Shown in pieces: positions 24,130-34,798 of a stretch of DNA of 64,000 bases (position 1 is the first letter of the stretch; each line of letters begins with the position of its first letter). The position numbers and the translations under genes were made by a program. The stretch is taken from the NCBI GenBank assembly GCA_025618425.1, contig CM046844.1, positions 4,589,177 to 4,653,176 on the forward strand. Direction: 5' to 3'. The DNA comes from Heliocidaris tuberculata (lineage: Eukaryota; Echinodermata; Echinoidea; Camarodonta; Echinometridae). The notes beneath the pieces are model-generated. The model was given only the letters and a program-made list of their open reading frames with translations, did no database searches and was not told the DNA's origin.

Positions 24130-25480
24130 CGAGGCTGATGTAGCCTCTTGTCGAGGCCCTGGCGCTGTTGAAATCCTTGGCGATATGGAGGCAAAATTTC
24201 TGGCAAGCGAAGCGAGCCAGAAAAACCGAGGCGCTTGCGCCGAGGGCCTCTTGACACCCGACCTGAATTATATATTCATGAGGCACGATTTCCTACTGAA
24301 TTATGCATGAAAACGTGAATAGTTAGATTACCGCGGCGATCGCCCAGCAAATTGGCCAATGAAATCTCAAGGATTTCTTACTTCAGTTCTGGACTAGTCT
24401 ATTATTTTTTTATTTTTTTTTTTTTTGGGGGGGGGGGGATTACGTAAATCTCTTGCTCAAAATACATTCACAGACAAGCACATTATAAAGAATTCGATCT
24501 CGAGCTTACAAACCGTGGTAATTTGAAATAAGACAAATGTACATATTTCTTAAGAGATCATCATATATTTACAAATAATGAAGAATGGGCAATAAAAGTC
24601 ACCGTTCAACAATAGATGCATCTCCATCAAGTCTAACATACAACACTTAATGTTACAGTGTTATTAACAAATAACACTAACACAGTTAGTTTTTAGATCT
24701 TGACCGAGTCAAATTCAAAATTATACCTTCTAAAGTCACATCTTGTGACGAAGCGTCCCCAAGATAGATGGCTTGAAGTCCACGTTTCTTGAGCGACTTC
24801 ACCTGGTCTCTCATCAGAGACACCAAAGGGGAAATAATCAACAAAATGCTTTGTAAAGATGATAGACTAGCAGCTGATGTAACCAAGGAGTTACCAGCAA
24901 CTTCACTGCCCGGCAAGGCCCCGGGGGATCCGCCTGGCCCTCGCGAAGCAGCAGTCTCACTCTCCATCCCTGGCCCACGGAGGTAATCAGCACAGCGCGG
25001 TAGCGCGTGAAAAATAACACTTTTTCCATAGCCAGTAGGCAGATTCACAAAAACATCTTGTCCTTTAAGTGCAGATTTGATTGCATCAACTTGCAAATCT
25101 TTGAATCTGTCAATCTTCAACATTCTAGCGGCATATTCTAAGCTCTTACAAATATCGTCATCACTCGTCGTGGAAGAAACGTTGAACGCCATTTATATTA
25201 TAATATGTAAGAAATAGCGTGCAGTCGAGTCATGAATATTTAACATTACGTCATGGTAGCTCGCGCTTATTGGATGATTTTCACCGACCAAAATTTGGTC
25301 GGAATATTCGTCAAAACAATGAAATACAAAAGAAATTCAGATCGGGTGTCAAGAGGCCCTCGGCGCAAGCGCCTCGGTTTTTCTGGCTCGCTTCGCTCGC
25401 CACCAGAAATTTTGCCTCCATATCGCCAAGGATTCCAACAGCGCCAGGGCCTCGACAAGAGGCTAAGGCTGATGCAGCAT
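24130..25480. mobile_element. Inverted-repeat-bounded element with a RecQ-like exon
   Basis: About 145 bp at 24135-24285 recur in reverse complement at 25330-25478 with few mismatches. Shared words are CTCTTGTCGAGGCCCTGGCG, CGATATGGAGGCAAAATTTC and GCGCTTGCGCCGAGGGCC. Between the arms lies the helicase exon at 24727-25192, a T/G homopolymer tract and little else. The exact outer ends and a target duplication were not resolved. I infer a non-autonomous DNA transposon derivative. Confidence 0.7.
24727..25192 (-). pseudogene. RecQ-like DNA helicase, first exon only
   Basis: The frame opens at 25192 and encodes the N-terminal part of a superfamily 2 RecQ-type helicase. A Q-motif-like FKDLQVDAI is at residues 30-38, the Walker A motif TGYGKS at 53-58 and motif Ia LIISPLVSLMRDQV at 118-131. 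The residues between (70-110) are low complexity and Gly/Pro/Ser rich. After TLE the sequence reads AAG/GTATAA, a plausible splice donor at 24727, and the open frame then runs to a stop at 24686. The DEAH box, motifs III-VI and any RQC or nuclease domain are absent; the inverted repeat begins only 400 bases further on. It is therefore a fragment retained inside a mobile element. Expression is not excluded. Confidence 0.75.
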
Positions 25481-26025
25481 CGTGGAGCTGGCAGTACCCG
25501 TAAGTCCCGGCGGCGTACTGTGACACTGCCCATGCCCACAGACAATCACACACGCACGCGCACATAATGCCATCGAAATTGTCATTGCATTGTTAGCTAT
25601 CTGGTGAAATACAATGAAAATCTATCATACCTAATTATCAGTCTATACATCTGATCCTTCTCTCTTATAGTCATGGTTGCCAGAGACATGGTGAATTCGA
25701 AGTTTTCGGAGCAGATATTTCACATGTAAAATGACCGGAAAATTCCCCTCTGTTTGTTTCGGTAGCGGTAGGTGCTGCACGTCCAGGTTTCTTTTATGAA
25801 GCGCCACTTGTTGTATACTAACAATATATAATATACTAGTATGTGACGTTGAAAATTTTAGCGACACTATAAAAATCATGTTGGCTCTATATTATATATG
25901 CACAATGAGGCCTACTCAAGTCTTGAAATTATTATTATTTCATCTACACGGCCAAGCCAATATACATGAAATCTTAACATTTATTCTACTTGTTCAGGTG
26001 GATGCTAGTATTACAGTTAACCCAT

Positions 26026-26624
26026 TTAAAGGGAAATCCAACCTTTATGGCAAGTTGATTTGAAAGAAAGAGGAAAAATCAGAGAAGCAGATCGGTGAAA
26101 GTTTGAACAAAATTGGATACAATAACTAATAAGAAAGTTATGAATTTTTGAAAGTTGTAATCACTATGCATATGGGAATTTCAAATTGGCCGAATAGGTA
26201 ATGTCACTGTGATGTAGCTGTGGACAACTCCCCCATTCGCTCTAACACACACTGACTATAAAATGTCACTTTTTTTTTCAAAATGCATTACTCAGTAGAA
26301 TCTTTTCGTTCATGAGGACCTATAACAATATATTATCTCCAATATATTTTTAGTACTGCCCCGAGGGTAAAAGCGCCTCGAAGAAAACCGCAAATTAATG
26401 ATATTTTTGTGTACGACAAATGGGAGAGTTGTCCACAAAAATGTCACAATTGACTCACCAAATTGCCAATTTGAGATTCGCATGGATGTAGTGATCTCAT
26501 TTTTCAAACATCCATAACTTTCTTATTCCTTGTCCGATTTCTTTCAAACTTTCACCATCCTGTTTTTCTTATTTTTCTGCTTTCACACAAATCATCTTAT
26601 TATCAAGGTCGGATTGCCCTTTAA
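26026..26624. mobile_element. ~595-bp TTAA-flanked MITE, copy 1
   Basis: TTAA flanks both ends (26026-26029, 26621-26624). The left end AGGGAAATCCAACC pairs with the right end GGTCGGATTGCCCT, and further inner segments are also inverted (the two halves are largely a diverged palindrome). The inverted second copy is at 34207-34798. Small frames inside are shared by the copies without evidence of coding. Confidence 0.85.
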
Positions 26625-27214
26625 TCATTCCATCAGGCCCGGGGAGCCGGGAGTGCAGCACCCCCGGATTTCTATGGGGGGGGGGGGGGGCACTTGCCCC
26701 AGGTGGTACTTAAAGCAGGGGCGCAAAAAACGCAAAAGAGAGAAAGGGACAAAACTTATTCTTAAGAATTATTCGCCCCCAATCCACAGGGAAAGTGCAT
26801 TAGAAATGGCGTTTTTCTTAGGTTAAAAATGAGAAAATCTAAAGCTCGGTCGCTTTTTGTTTCCTCGCATGTATTGCGTCATGATCTCTTATTTTCGCAC
26901 TCCAATATCTTCTATATAAACAACATTTTAAAAAGGATCTAAATTGAAGAAAAAATGTTATTCTCATCGCTTTACCCCATATTGCGCCCCTCCCCCCCCC
27001 CTCCAATTTAGAATAAGCGAATATGATATTATTTTTAAAGGTTCACCATTTGAAAAAAATGCGGTAATTCTCTGTTGCATAGCTAAATTCCTCCACCATA
27101 ATTATTTCTCCTGAATTTTCGTTAATGACGCCCCATTGAGGAAGAAGTGAATAAAAGACAACTCGAAATTGTATATTTAAATCCTAGTGCCTGGTGACTG
27201 TTCTTATCACAATA

Positions 27215-27375
27215 AATCAATGCGGCTTATGTTTTTATTTGCACATTGTTTTAAAATGGTGATCGTTTATTCATTTTGAGCTTCTATTTTGTACTTGTGA
27301 TATACTTGTATTTTTATAAATTATGATCGACTGTTTTATTCAATAAAACATTAAAAAAAAAATCAGTGCGGCTTA
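27215..27375 (+). mobile_element. 5'-truncated retroposed 3' end with target duplication
   Basis: AATCAATGCGGCTTA (27215-27229) and AATCAGTGCGGCTTA (27361-27375) flank a 131-bp AT-rich insert that carries AATAAA at 27342 and finishes with an A run. This is the signature of LINE-type retroposition of a truncated transcript. The source is not identified. Confidence 0.75.
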
Positions 27376-27644
27376 AATCATGCACAATCACTTCAATATA
27401 GTCGGCCACGTCGTATGCATTTTACAAACGAGCCAAGCTTACATGATTGTTTATGTTTAAAAATACTGCCTTAATAACTTTTACCTGGTGGAAGGAATAA
27501 TTTTTGTAAGTAACTCGGAATTATGTTTGATTTTTTTTTTCATGAAAAAACATCTCAACATACGAATCGTTTAGTAAATGTATATTTTAATTTGACTTCC
27601 CGTTTTGCAGGAGTATATTAATTTTAGGGGATGTTGTTCCAGAT

Positions 27645-27970
27645 CAGTGGCGGATTTAGGGGGGCACACCCGGCCCGTGCCCTCCCTTGAAAGTATGCAT
27701 TGTGCCCCACTTTTTTTTTTATTGTGCCTCCCCCCCCCCCCCCCCCCCCTTTGGAACGATTTTTTTTTTTTTTTTGCTTTCTTGTCAGAGAATTATGGAG
27801 GGAAATGGACCCCCATAAACCCCCCCCCCCTCACTGAGCGACTTTTCGAGAGCTGCATGGCGAGACCCCCAAAATATGGGTCTCCCTCCAAGGCAGTTTC
27901 CAAAAAATGACAAACCTGCATTTGTGTGCCCCCCCCCCCCCCCTTATACAAAATCCTGGATCCGCCCCTG
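27645..27970. mobile_element. 326-bp hAT-type MITE with 8-bp target duplication
   Basis: TTCCAGAT occurs exactly on both sides (27637-27644, 27971-27978). The termini are CAGTGGCGGAT and, reversed, CAGGGGCGGATCC. The 8-bp duplication and CAG-initiated ends fit hAT elements. The interior contains long C and T runs. A partial relative of the right end is at about 35262-35320. Confidence 0.85.
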
Positions 27971-28365
27971 TTCCAGATATCCCTTGACTGGGTGCTGGGC
28001 ACGGCGAAGAATTGACCTTTGTTTGGGGTCATCCATTCATTGACGAGCTTTCCCTTTCCACTATCCATGGACATAGCTTGATGGATGAAGAAAAGGCCCT
28101 CTCCGTAAAGTTAATGAAATTTTGGACGAACTTTGCAAAATCAGGGTAAGATATGAAAGTCGTGTTTTCAGAGTATAAAACTGAAAAACGTCCATCCTAT
28201 ATCTAAAAAGAAATATATTATAATGTATAATCCTAATCTAAAACTTGATTGCAAATGGTTTCGAATTTCTGGTAAACCATGTATACAATGAGATGAGATT
28301 CGGATAAGATTTCCACAATTTATAGTTAAGATCTGTATTGGATGGTAATTAAACTTTCGGCCTAG

Positions 28366-28385
28366 TATATATATATATTTATATG

Positions 28386-28446
<61 letters not shown>
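28366..28446. repeat. AT dinucleotide microsatellite
   Basis: About 80 bases of almost uninterrupted TA repeats. Another, shorter one is at 31359-31394. Confidence 0.9.
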
Positions 28447-28447
<1 letters not shown>

Positions 28448-28560
28448 GGGTGATCCAAATTTGCTCAAGCGGCAACATTGGCTCCCGTCTTTATAAATTT
28501 CTATAAAGATATAGGGCTACTCTATAAAGTTAGCATTTGGTGTTAGGTTAGGTTTAATTT

Positions 28561-28905
28561 AATTTTCGAACCTTTTCCCCGAGGTTTTAAGAAATGTGTC
28601 TACTAAAAAAAAGCGCGGGGAGGAGGGGGGGGGGGGAGGGGCTGCAGCCCCCAGCCTTCCGGTTCTGTGGCCCTTGCATGACAAATAAGTGTAGTACATT
28701 GCAGGGGCCGCGGAGCGTTTAAACTGGGGGGGGGGGGCTGATTTGATTTCACTCATTAATGACTTTTTTCGAACCTTTTTTCCGAGGTTGTATGAAACGT
28801 GTCTACTAAAAAAAGTGTGTGTGTGTGGGGGGGGGGGGGGGGCTGCAACCCACAGCCCCCCTGTTCCGTGGCCCATGCATGACAAGCATGGGGGGGGGGG
28901 GGCAA
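28561..28905 (+). repeat. G-rich tandem repeat, two units
   Basis: Each unit starts near TCGAACCTTTT, continues through GTGTCTACTAAAAAA, a long G run, GGCTGCA, and GTGGCCC.TGCATGACAA. An inverted relative lies at about 50340-50540 (shared TCATTAATGAGTGAAATCA). The family is unknown. Confidence 0.65.
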
Positions 28906-29320
28906 AGTGTTGTCAAAGGGCACTTTGTTCTTCCGTATGGACAATTTTGTCAGTTTCTATATTTTGATATTTGTGGAATGTACATCCATCGCTCTTCCCT
29001 CTGACATAATTTTGACTCTGGGCTTCAAGGTGGAAAAACTTTATTCCAGTTTTTAGGGGCCATCTGACACCCCATCCCGACGGAAATGTTTGTCAGTTTT
29101 TAGTGTTTTGTAATGTCCAGTCATATACTTTCTGTACTGACAAATTTTGGTGCATGGGGAAATGGGGTGAAATCGACCACACTTTGGGGTTTCTTTTGGG
29201 GGCTCTGAGGCTATAAACCCGGTACACGGTCAGGTTGACAACCTTTTTGTCAATGACTTAGATCAAGGGGTCAAATCTTATGCGTAATTGAAGTGACTAT
29301 TTCGGGACAGGCTCCTGGCC
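28885..29320 (+). repeat. Single arm of the foldback family
   Basis: This block matches the right arm of the foldback at 29820-31352 (words GGACAATTTTGTCAGTTT, GTAATGTCCAGTCATA, GACTATTTCGGGACAGGCTC) but has no left partner. It is a solo arm. Confidence 0.75.
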
Positions 29321-29819
29321 TACCAAGGGGCGTCGATCCTGGGGGGGGGCAGTTGCCCCCAAGAAAATATTGGTGGCAAACATATCTTTTTACCCCCCCC
29401 CCCCAATAAATCCGGAGGTGTAAAATAAAATAAGGAAAAATTGATGCAAAACTCGGGAAATGAAACCTTCCAAACAATTAAAACACGATAAAAACTATTT
29501 TCGAAAAATCAACCCAAGGCAATTTCAATAGCCCTGTCTGTCACATTTAGAAATGTGCGAACATTACAGTGGCGTTTTACGTAATCCAAACCTGATTTCT
29601 ATGGGCAGTACAATAGGCCTTTGAATTGAAATTGCCCTTGAGTTTATATTTCGAAAGTAGTTTTTATCGTGTTTTAAATATCCAAAGGGTTTACACGGTC
29701 AGACTTCGATTTCGCCGCGCACTCTGCGCGCCAATTCTCTAATCTTTTACTGCGTCATGTAACCGTGGAGAAGCTGGTTTTAAGAGGCGTTCCAAAAAAT
29801 CATGACGGGTAATAGGCCA

Positions 29820-31352
29820 GGAGCCTGTCCCGAAATAGTCACCCCATTTTACCCATAAGATTTGACCCCGTAAAGTTACTTAGACCATCTAAGTCATTGA
29901 CAAAAAGGTTGTCAGCCTGACCGTAGCCGCCGGGTTAAGCCCCCAGAGCCCCCAAAAGGGACCCCAAAGTCGGGTCGATTTCACCCCATCTCACCCATGC
30001 ACCAAACTTTGTCAGTAGGGAGTAGTATGACTGGACATTACAAAACACAAAAAAACTGACAAAAATTTCCGTCAGGATGGGGTGTCAGACAGCCCCTAAA
30101 AATTGGGGTAAAATTTTCCCCTTAAAGCCCAGAGACCAAATTTTGTCAGAAGGAAGAGCTATGGATGTACATTCCAAAAATATAAAAAATGACAAAATTG
30201 TCCATCGGGAAGGGGGTGTCAGATCCCCTGAAATGAAAACCCCAAAGTGCCCTTTGACAACGCTTTGCCCCCCCCCCCCCAAATGCTCTGTATGGAAAGA
30301 AAAACCATTTTCTTACCTTCTGACTATGATAATTCAAAAGCATTTCATTCAATTCACTTTAAATTTTCATAACATAATTTTGAGTATAATGATCTTCTTG
30401 AGGTGCAATTTGGTGTTAATTGGCCTTTTGGTTATTAAGTTATTAAATTATGAAAAAAGTATTGCTTTCTCAAAAGTAGCCAAAAAATATTGTCAGGATT
30501 ATGTAAACACACCCATTGTCTATCTTCACCTGTTTTACAAGGCATAATAGAAGAGCTTTTCAGGTATCTGTGGTATGTGACTGCCAGGCTGAAATGTACT
30601 ATTCATGTGTTAATTGCATAGATACCAAGCAAGCTCTCTATTGTGCCTTGTCAGATGGTCAATGGCTGTGTTTACATAATCCTGACAATATTTTTTGGCT
30701 ACTTTTGAGAAAGCAATACATTTTTCACAATGTAATAACTTATTAACCAAAATACCAATTAACACCAAATTGGACCTCAACAAGATTATTATACTCAAAA
30801 TTATGTTATGAAAATTTAAAGTGAATTGAATGAAATGCTTTTGAATTATCATAGTCAGAAGGTAAGAAAATGGTTTTTCTTTCCATACAGAGCATTTTGG
30901 GGGGCAAAGCATTGTCAAAGGGCACTTTGGGGTTTTCATTTCAGGGGGCCTGACACCCCCTTCCCGATGGACAATTTTGTCAGTTTTTATATTTTTAGAA
31001 TGTGCATCCATAGCTCTTCCTTCTGACAAAATTTGGTCTCTGGGCTTTAAGGGGAAAAATTTACCCCAATTTTTAGGGGCTGTCTGACACCCCATCCCGA
31101 CAGAAATTTTTGTCAGTTTTTTGTGTTTTGTAATGTCCAGTCATACTACTCCCTACTGACAAAGTTTGGTGCATGGGTGAGATGGGGTGAAATCGACCCG
31201 ACTTTGGGGTCCCTTTTGGGGGCCCTGGGGGCTTAACCCGGCAGCTACAGCCAGGCTGACAACCTTTTTGTCAATGACTCAGATGGTCTAAGTAACTTTA
31301 TGGGGTCAAATCTTATGGGTAAAATGGGGTGACTATTTCGGGACAGGCTCCC
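29820..31352. mobile_element. 1.53-kb foldback element with ~735-bp arms
   Basis: The arms 29820-30560 and 30627-31352 are reverse complements with few mismatches, around a ~65-base unpaired centre. Outer ends read GGAGCCTGTCCCGAAATAGT and its complement. Both arms carry a homologous open frame of 156 and 161 codons (30077-30547 plus, 30610-31095 minus) beginning MGCQTAPKNWGK; I recognise no protein family in it and think it is probably non-coding. A damaged relative lies at 31828-32757 and a solo arm at 28885-29320. Confidence 0.8.
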
Positions 31353-31354
31353 AG

Positions 31355-31396
<42 letters not shown>

Positions 31397-31548
31397 AAAT
31401 ATTAACATATACATAACAGCTTTGGCAACTCTCGTGGAAATAATATAATTGTGAGAAATGAAAATGAGAGAATAATGGTTGCGTAGCTTAAATCAAAGTT
31501 CCCCAGAGCTGTCCTCCCTTTTTGAAATTTTTGCAAAGGTTGAAAAAA

Positions 31549-31612
31549 TGTCTCCGCCGGGAATCGAACCCGCTTAGAACGCCAATGCCTTAACCACTAG
31601 ACCACGGAGACG
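31549..31612 (-). pseudogene. tRNA-like sequence (SINE head or tRNA pseudogene)
   Basis: On the minus strand GTCTCCG and CGGAGAC form a 7-bp acceptor stem. GGTCTAGTGGTTAAGGC resembles the D arm with A box, and GGTTCGATTCC is a perfect B box. The region between is about 9 bases short: the 3' side of the anticodon stem and variable loop are missing, so it cannot be a functional tRNA. Confidence 0.7.
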
Positions 31613-31828
31613 GGCCAGTAGTAGTTTCGATTGAACGACAGATTGACAAATCTTCAACCTCATTAATTAATTCGCTTGGATCCAGCTGAGGCATGCGGCT
31701 TGTCTTTGTTCAAAACTCACCTGCCCCCGACAAAGGAATTAATTAATGAGGTTGAAGATTTGTCAATCTGTCGGTCATTTGAATCTGGTGTCGCCGAAAC
31801 TACTGGCCCGTCTCCGTGGTCTAGTGGG
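31592..31828. mobile_element. Inverted-repeat hairpin containing the tRNA-like end
   Basis: The left arm 31592-31676 and right arm 31736-31828 are imperfect reverse complements (shared GAAGATTTGTCAATCTGTCG, AATTAATTAATGAGG, ACTACTGGCCCGTCTCCGTG), with a 60-base centre. The right arm stops within the tRNA-like sequence, directly joined to the damaged foldback arm at 31828. Confidence 0.75.
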
Positions 31829-32757
31829 GGTGTCCGACCCCCTGAAATGAAAACCCCTAAGTGCCCCTTGACAACGCTTTGACCCCGAAAATGCTCTGTA
31901 AAGAAAAAAAAATCTTACCTTAGACTGACTATGATCATTCAGAAGCGTTTTATTCCTTTCACTTTAAATTTTCATAACATAATTTTGAGTATAATAATCT
32001 TCTTGAAGCGCAATTTGGTGTTAATTGGTCTTTTGATTTATAAGTTATTGAATTGTGAAAAATGTATTGCTTTCTCAAAAGTAGCCCCAAAATATTGTCA
32101 GGATTATCCCCATTGTCCATCTTCACCGGTTTGACAAGGCATAATAGAAGAGCTTTTCAGGTATCTGTGGTATATGACTGCCAGGCTGAAATGTACTTTT
32201 CATGTGTTAATTGCACAGATACCAAGCAAGTTCCTCTATTTTATCTTGTCAGATGGTCAATGGCTGTGTTTACATATGTAATCCTGACAATATTTTTTGG
32301 CTAAAGGGCACTTAATTGCCACGGGTTTTCAGGGGTCTGACACCCACTTCCCGAAGGACAATTTTGTCAGTTTTTATATTTTTTGGAATGTACATCCATA
32401 GCTCTTCCTTCTGACAAAATTTGGTCTCTGGGCTTCAAGGGGAAAAATTTTACCCCAATTTTAAGGGGCCGTCTGACACCCGTTTTCCCGACGGAAATTT
32501 TTGTCAGTTTTTTGTGTTTTGTAATGTCCAGTCATATACTATTTTCTACTGACAAAGTTTAATGCATGGGGGAGATGGGGTGAAATTGACCCAACTTTGT
32601 GGTCTCCGATATGTGGGCTCTGGGGGCTAAACCCGGCAGCTATGGTCAGGCTGACAACATTTTTTGTCAATGACTTACGGTAGATGGTCTAAGTACTAAG
32701 TAGCTTTAAAGAGGTCAAATCTTATGGATAAAATGGGGTGACTATTTCGGGGACAGG
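31828..32757. mobile_element. Damaged foldback element, second copy
   Basis: It shares both arms and the centre with 29820-31352. The left arm begins internally at GGGGGTGTCCGACC, where it abuts the tRNA-like hairpin, and the right arm lacks about 190 bases after TATTTTTTGGCTA. Confidence 0.75.
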
Positions 32758-33102
32758 CTCATGAATACACACCCATGACACAGTTTAGCTACATGTATAA
32801 TGGGAGCTTAATTGTGGGAACCAGTTCCATATTTATATTGTAATCCACGGTTCCAAAGACCCCCTTTTTCAAAAATGTTAGAAGTCCCGAAGACAATCCT
32901 TTTCATGATACGCTCGTTCCAAAGCCCCCTTTTTTGTCTTGCCGGCTGCACATACCTACCACTTTTGGGGTCGAGTCCCCCCCCCCCCCCCCCCCCGCGA
33001 GCAGGGATTCTTTATCATGGAACTATCTGAATTCTTGATAACAAAAATGGTATTGTTCTTTCATTTCAATTATAGAATAAAACACCTTGTGGGACCAAGA
33101 AC

Positions 33103-33230
33103 CTCCCCCCCCCCCCAAAAAAAAAAAAAAAAATAAAAAAAAAAAAAAGTAAAAAAAAAAATAAATAAATACATACAAATAAATAAATAAATATATAAAT
33201 AAATAAAATTAAAATAAAAATAAATCAATA
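33103..33230. repeat. Poly-C then A/AAAT-rich tail tract
   Basis: About 14 C are followed by roughly 110 bases of A with interspersed T. AATAAA occurs 25 bases before the C run. Confidence 0.6.
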
Positions 33231-34134
33231 AAGTTCCCACAACTCGCTCACCATCCCGCTCACCATGTCTACGGCATACAATCATTCGTGCATGGAGTCT
33301 CATGGTCTAGGAAGTCAGACTATTCAAGTACACGTGTGCTTGTTGTACCGATGACGTAAAAGTTTCTATAAATAGATGTACGATACCGTGTGTGTATACG
33401 TATGGTGCCTTGTTATTGTTGGCATTGTATTTATTTACCCGGCCTGATATAGATCCATAGACTTATTTACGTACGTCAGCAATTGCATCAGCTAGGGCTA
33501 GATCTTGCAAACATTATTATATGCATGCCTGCATGTATTTGTGAATCATTATAAGTTTGAAACTTGAGCCGAGTGGATCAATCGAACTGCACTGACGACA
33601 GGTACACGGTACGGTAAGTTCAATAGGAGTAGACACTAAGCCTCTAAGGAGTTTCTAGTAGAAGTTTTCTGCAGTAAAGACTAAAGTGCAGTGCAGTGCG
33701 ATGCCAGTGCCAGCGGGTCAACACTGCCACTGGCCTGGGCGCGCGCTGACGTTGTACAACCTTGCCTAGGCAGATTTGTCCAAAATCGCCATGAAACGGC
33801 TCGAGCTCACCCTACGCATTGACAGGCTCCGCTCAACAAACAGAGCACATGGCCTAATGCTTGTGGGGGATACAGAGTATATGGAGAAAACTATACAGAT
33901 CCACACGAACCAACGTGTACACAGTCATGACAAATTACTGTACTTTTACTGTAATTTTCTTAATGAATATATTATTTTCAACTCAAGGTCAGAGGGCAGA
34001 GTTCCTACTCAGGAAAGATGTTTTCAAATTTTGTTAGAATATCAAAATGAAGAAAAAGCAACAGCTATTAAAAGGAATGAGTTTAATGGAAGAGATCGCA
34101 CCGAAATGGCAGGATTGGGGGCGATGCAGGGGTA

Positions 34135-34135
<1 letters not shown>

Positions 34136-34183
<48 letters not shown>

Positions 34184-34191
34184 AGAGAGAG
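34136..34191 (+). repeat. GA microsatellite
   Basis: An almost pure GA run, about 55 bases. Confidence 0.9.
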
Positions 34192-34206
34192 GGGTTTGAA
34201 AGAGTT

Positions 34207-34798
34207 TTAAAGGGCAATCCAACCTTGGTAATAAGATGATTTGTGTGAAAGCAGAAAAATAAGAAAAACAGGATGGTGAAAGTTTGAAAGAAATCGGACA
34301 AGGACTAAGAAAGTTATGGATGTTTGAAAAATGAGATCACTACATCTATGCGAATCTCAAATTGGCAATTTGGTGAGTCAATTGTGACATTTCTGTGGAC
34401 AACTCTCCCATTTGTCGTACACAAAAATATCACTAATTTGCAGTTTTCTTCGAGGCGCTTTTACCCTTGGGGCAGTACTCAAAATATATTGGAGATAACA
34501 TATTTTTATAGGTCCTCATGAATGAAAAGATCCTACTGAGTAATGCATTTTGGAAAAAAGTGATATTTTAGTGATTTTGTGTGTTAGAGCGAATGGGGGA
34601 GTTGTCCACAGCTACATCACAGTGACATTACCTATTCGGCCAATTTGAAATTCCCATATGCATAGTGATTACAACTTAAAAAAATTCATAACTTTCTTAT
34701 TACTTGTCCGATTTCATTCAAACTTTTACCAATCTGCTTCTCTGATTTTTCCTCTCTCTTTCACAGCAACTTGCTATTAAGGTAGGATTTCCCTTTAA
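34207..34798. mobile_element. ~595-bp TTAA-flanked MITE, copy 2
   Basis: Reverse complement of 26026-26624, with TTAA at 34207-34210 and 34795-34798. It sits inside the larger inverted-repeat element at 33737-35580. Confidence 0.85.

Noticed and set aside
26310..26507. 65-codon frame shared with 34324-34521
   Set aside because: Both lie in copies of the same TTAA MITE; the frame is a by-product of repeat similarity and lacks codon-level evidence.
28168..28458. 96-codon frame rich in Tyr and Ile
   Set aside because: It translates an AT dinucleotide repeat.
33776..34135. 119-codon frame as a host gene
   Set aside because: It starts inside the inverted-repeat arm of a mobile element and matches no family; kept only as part of that element.
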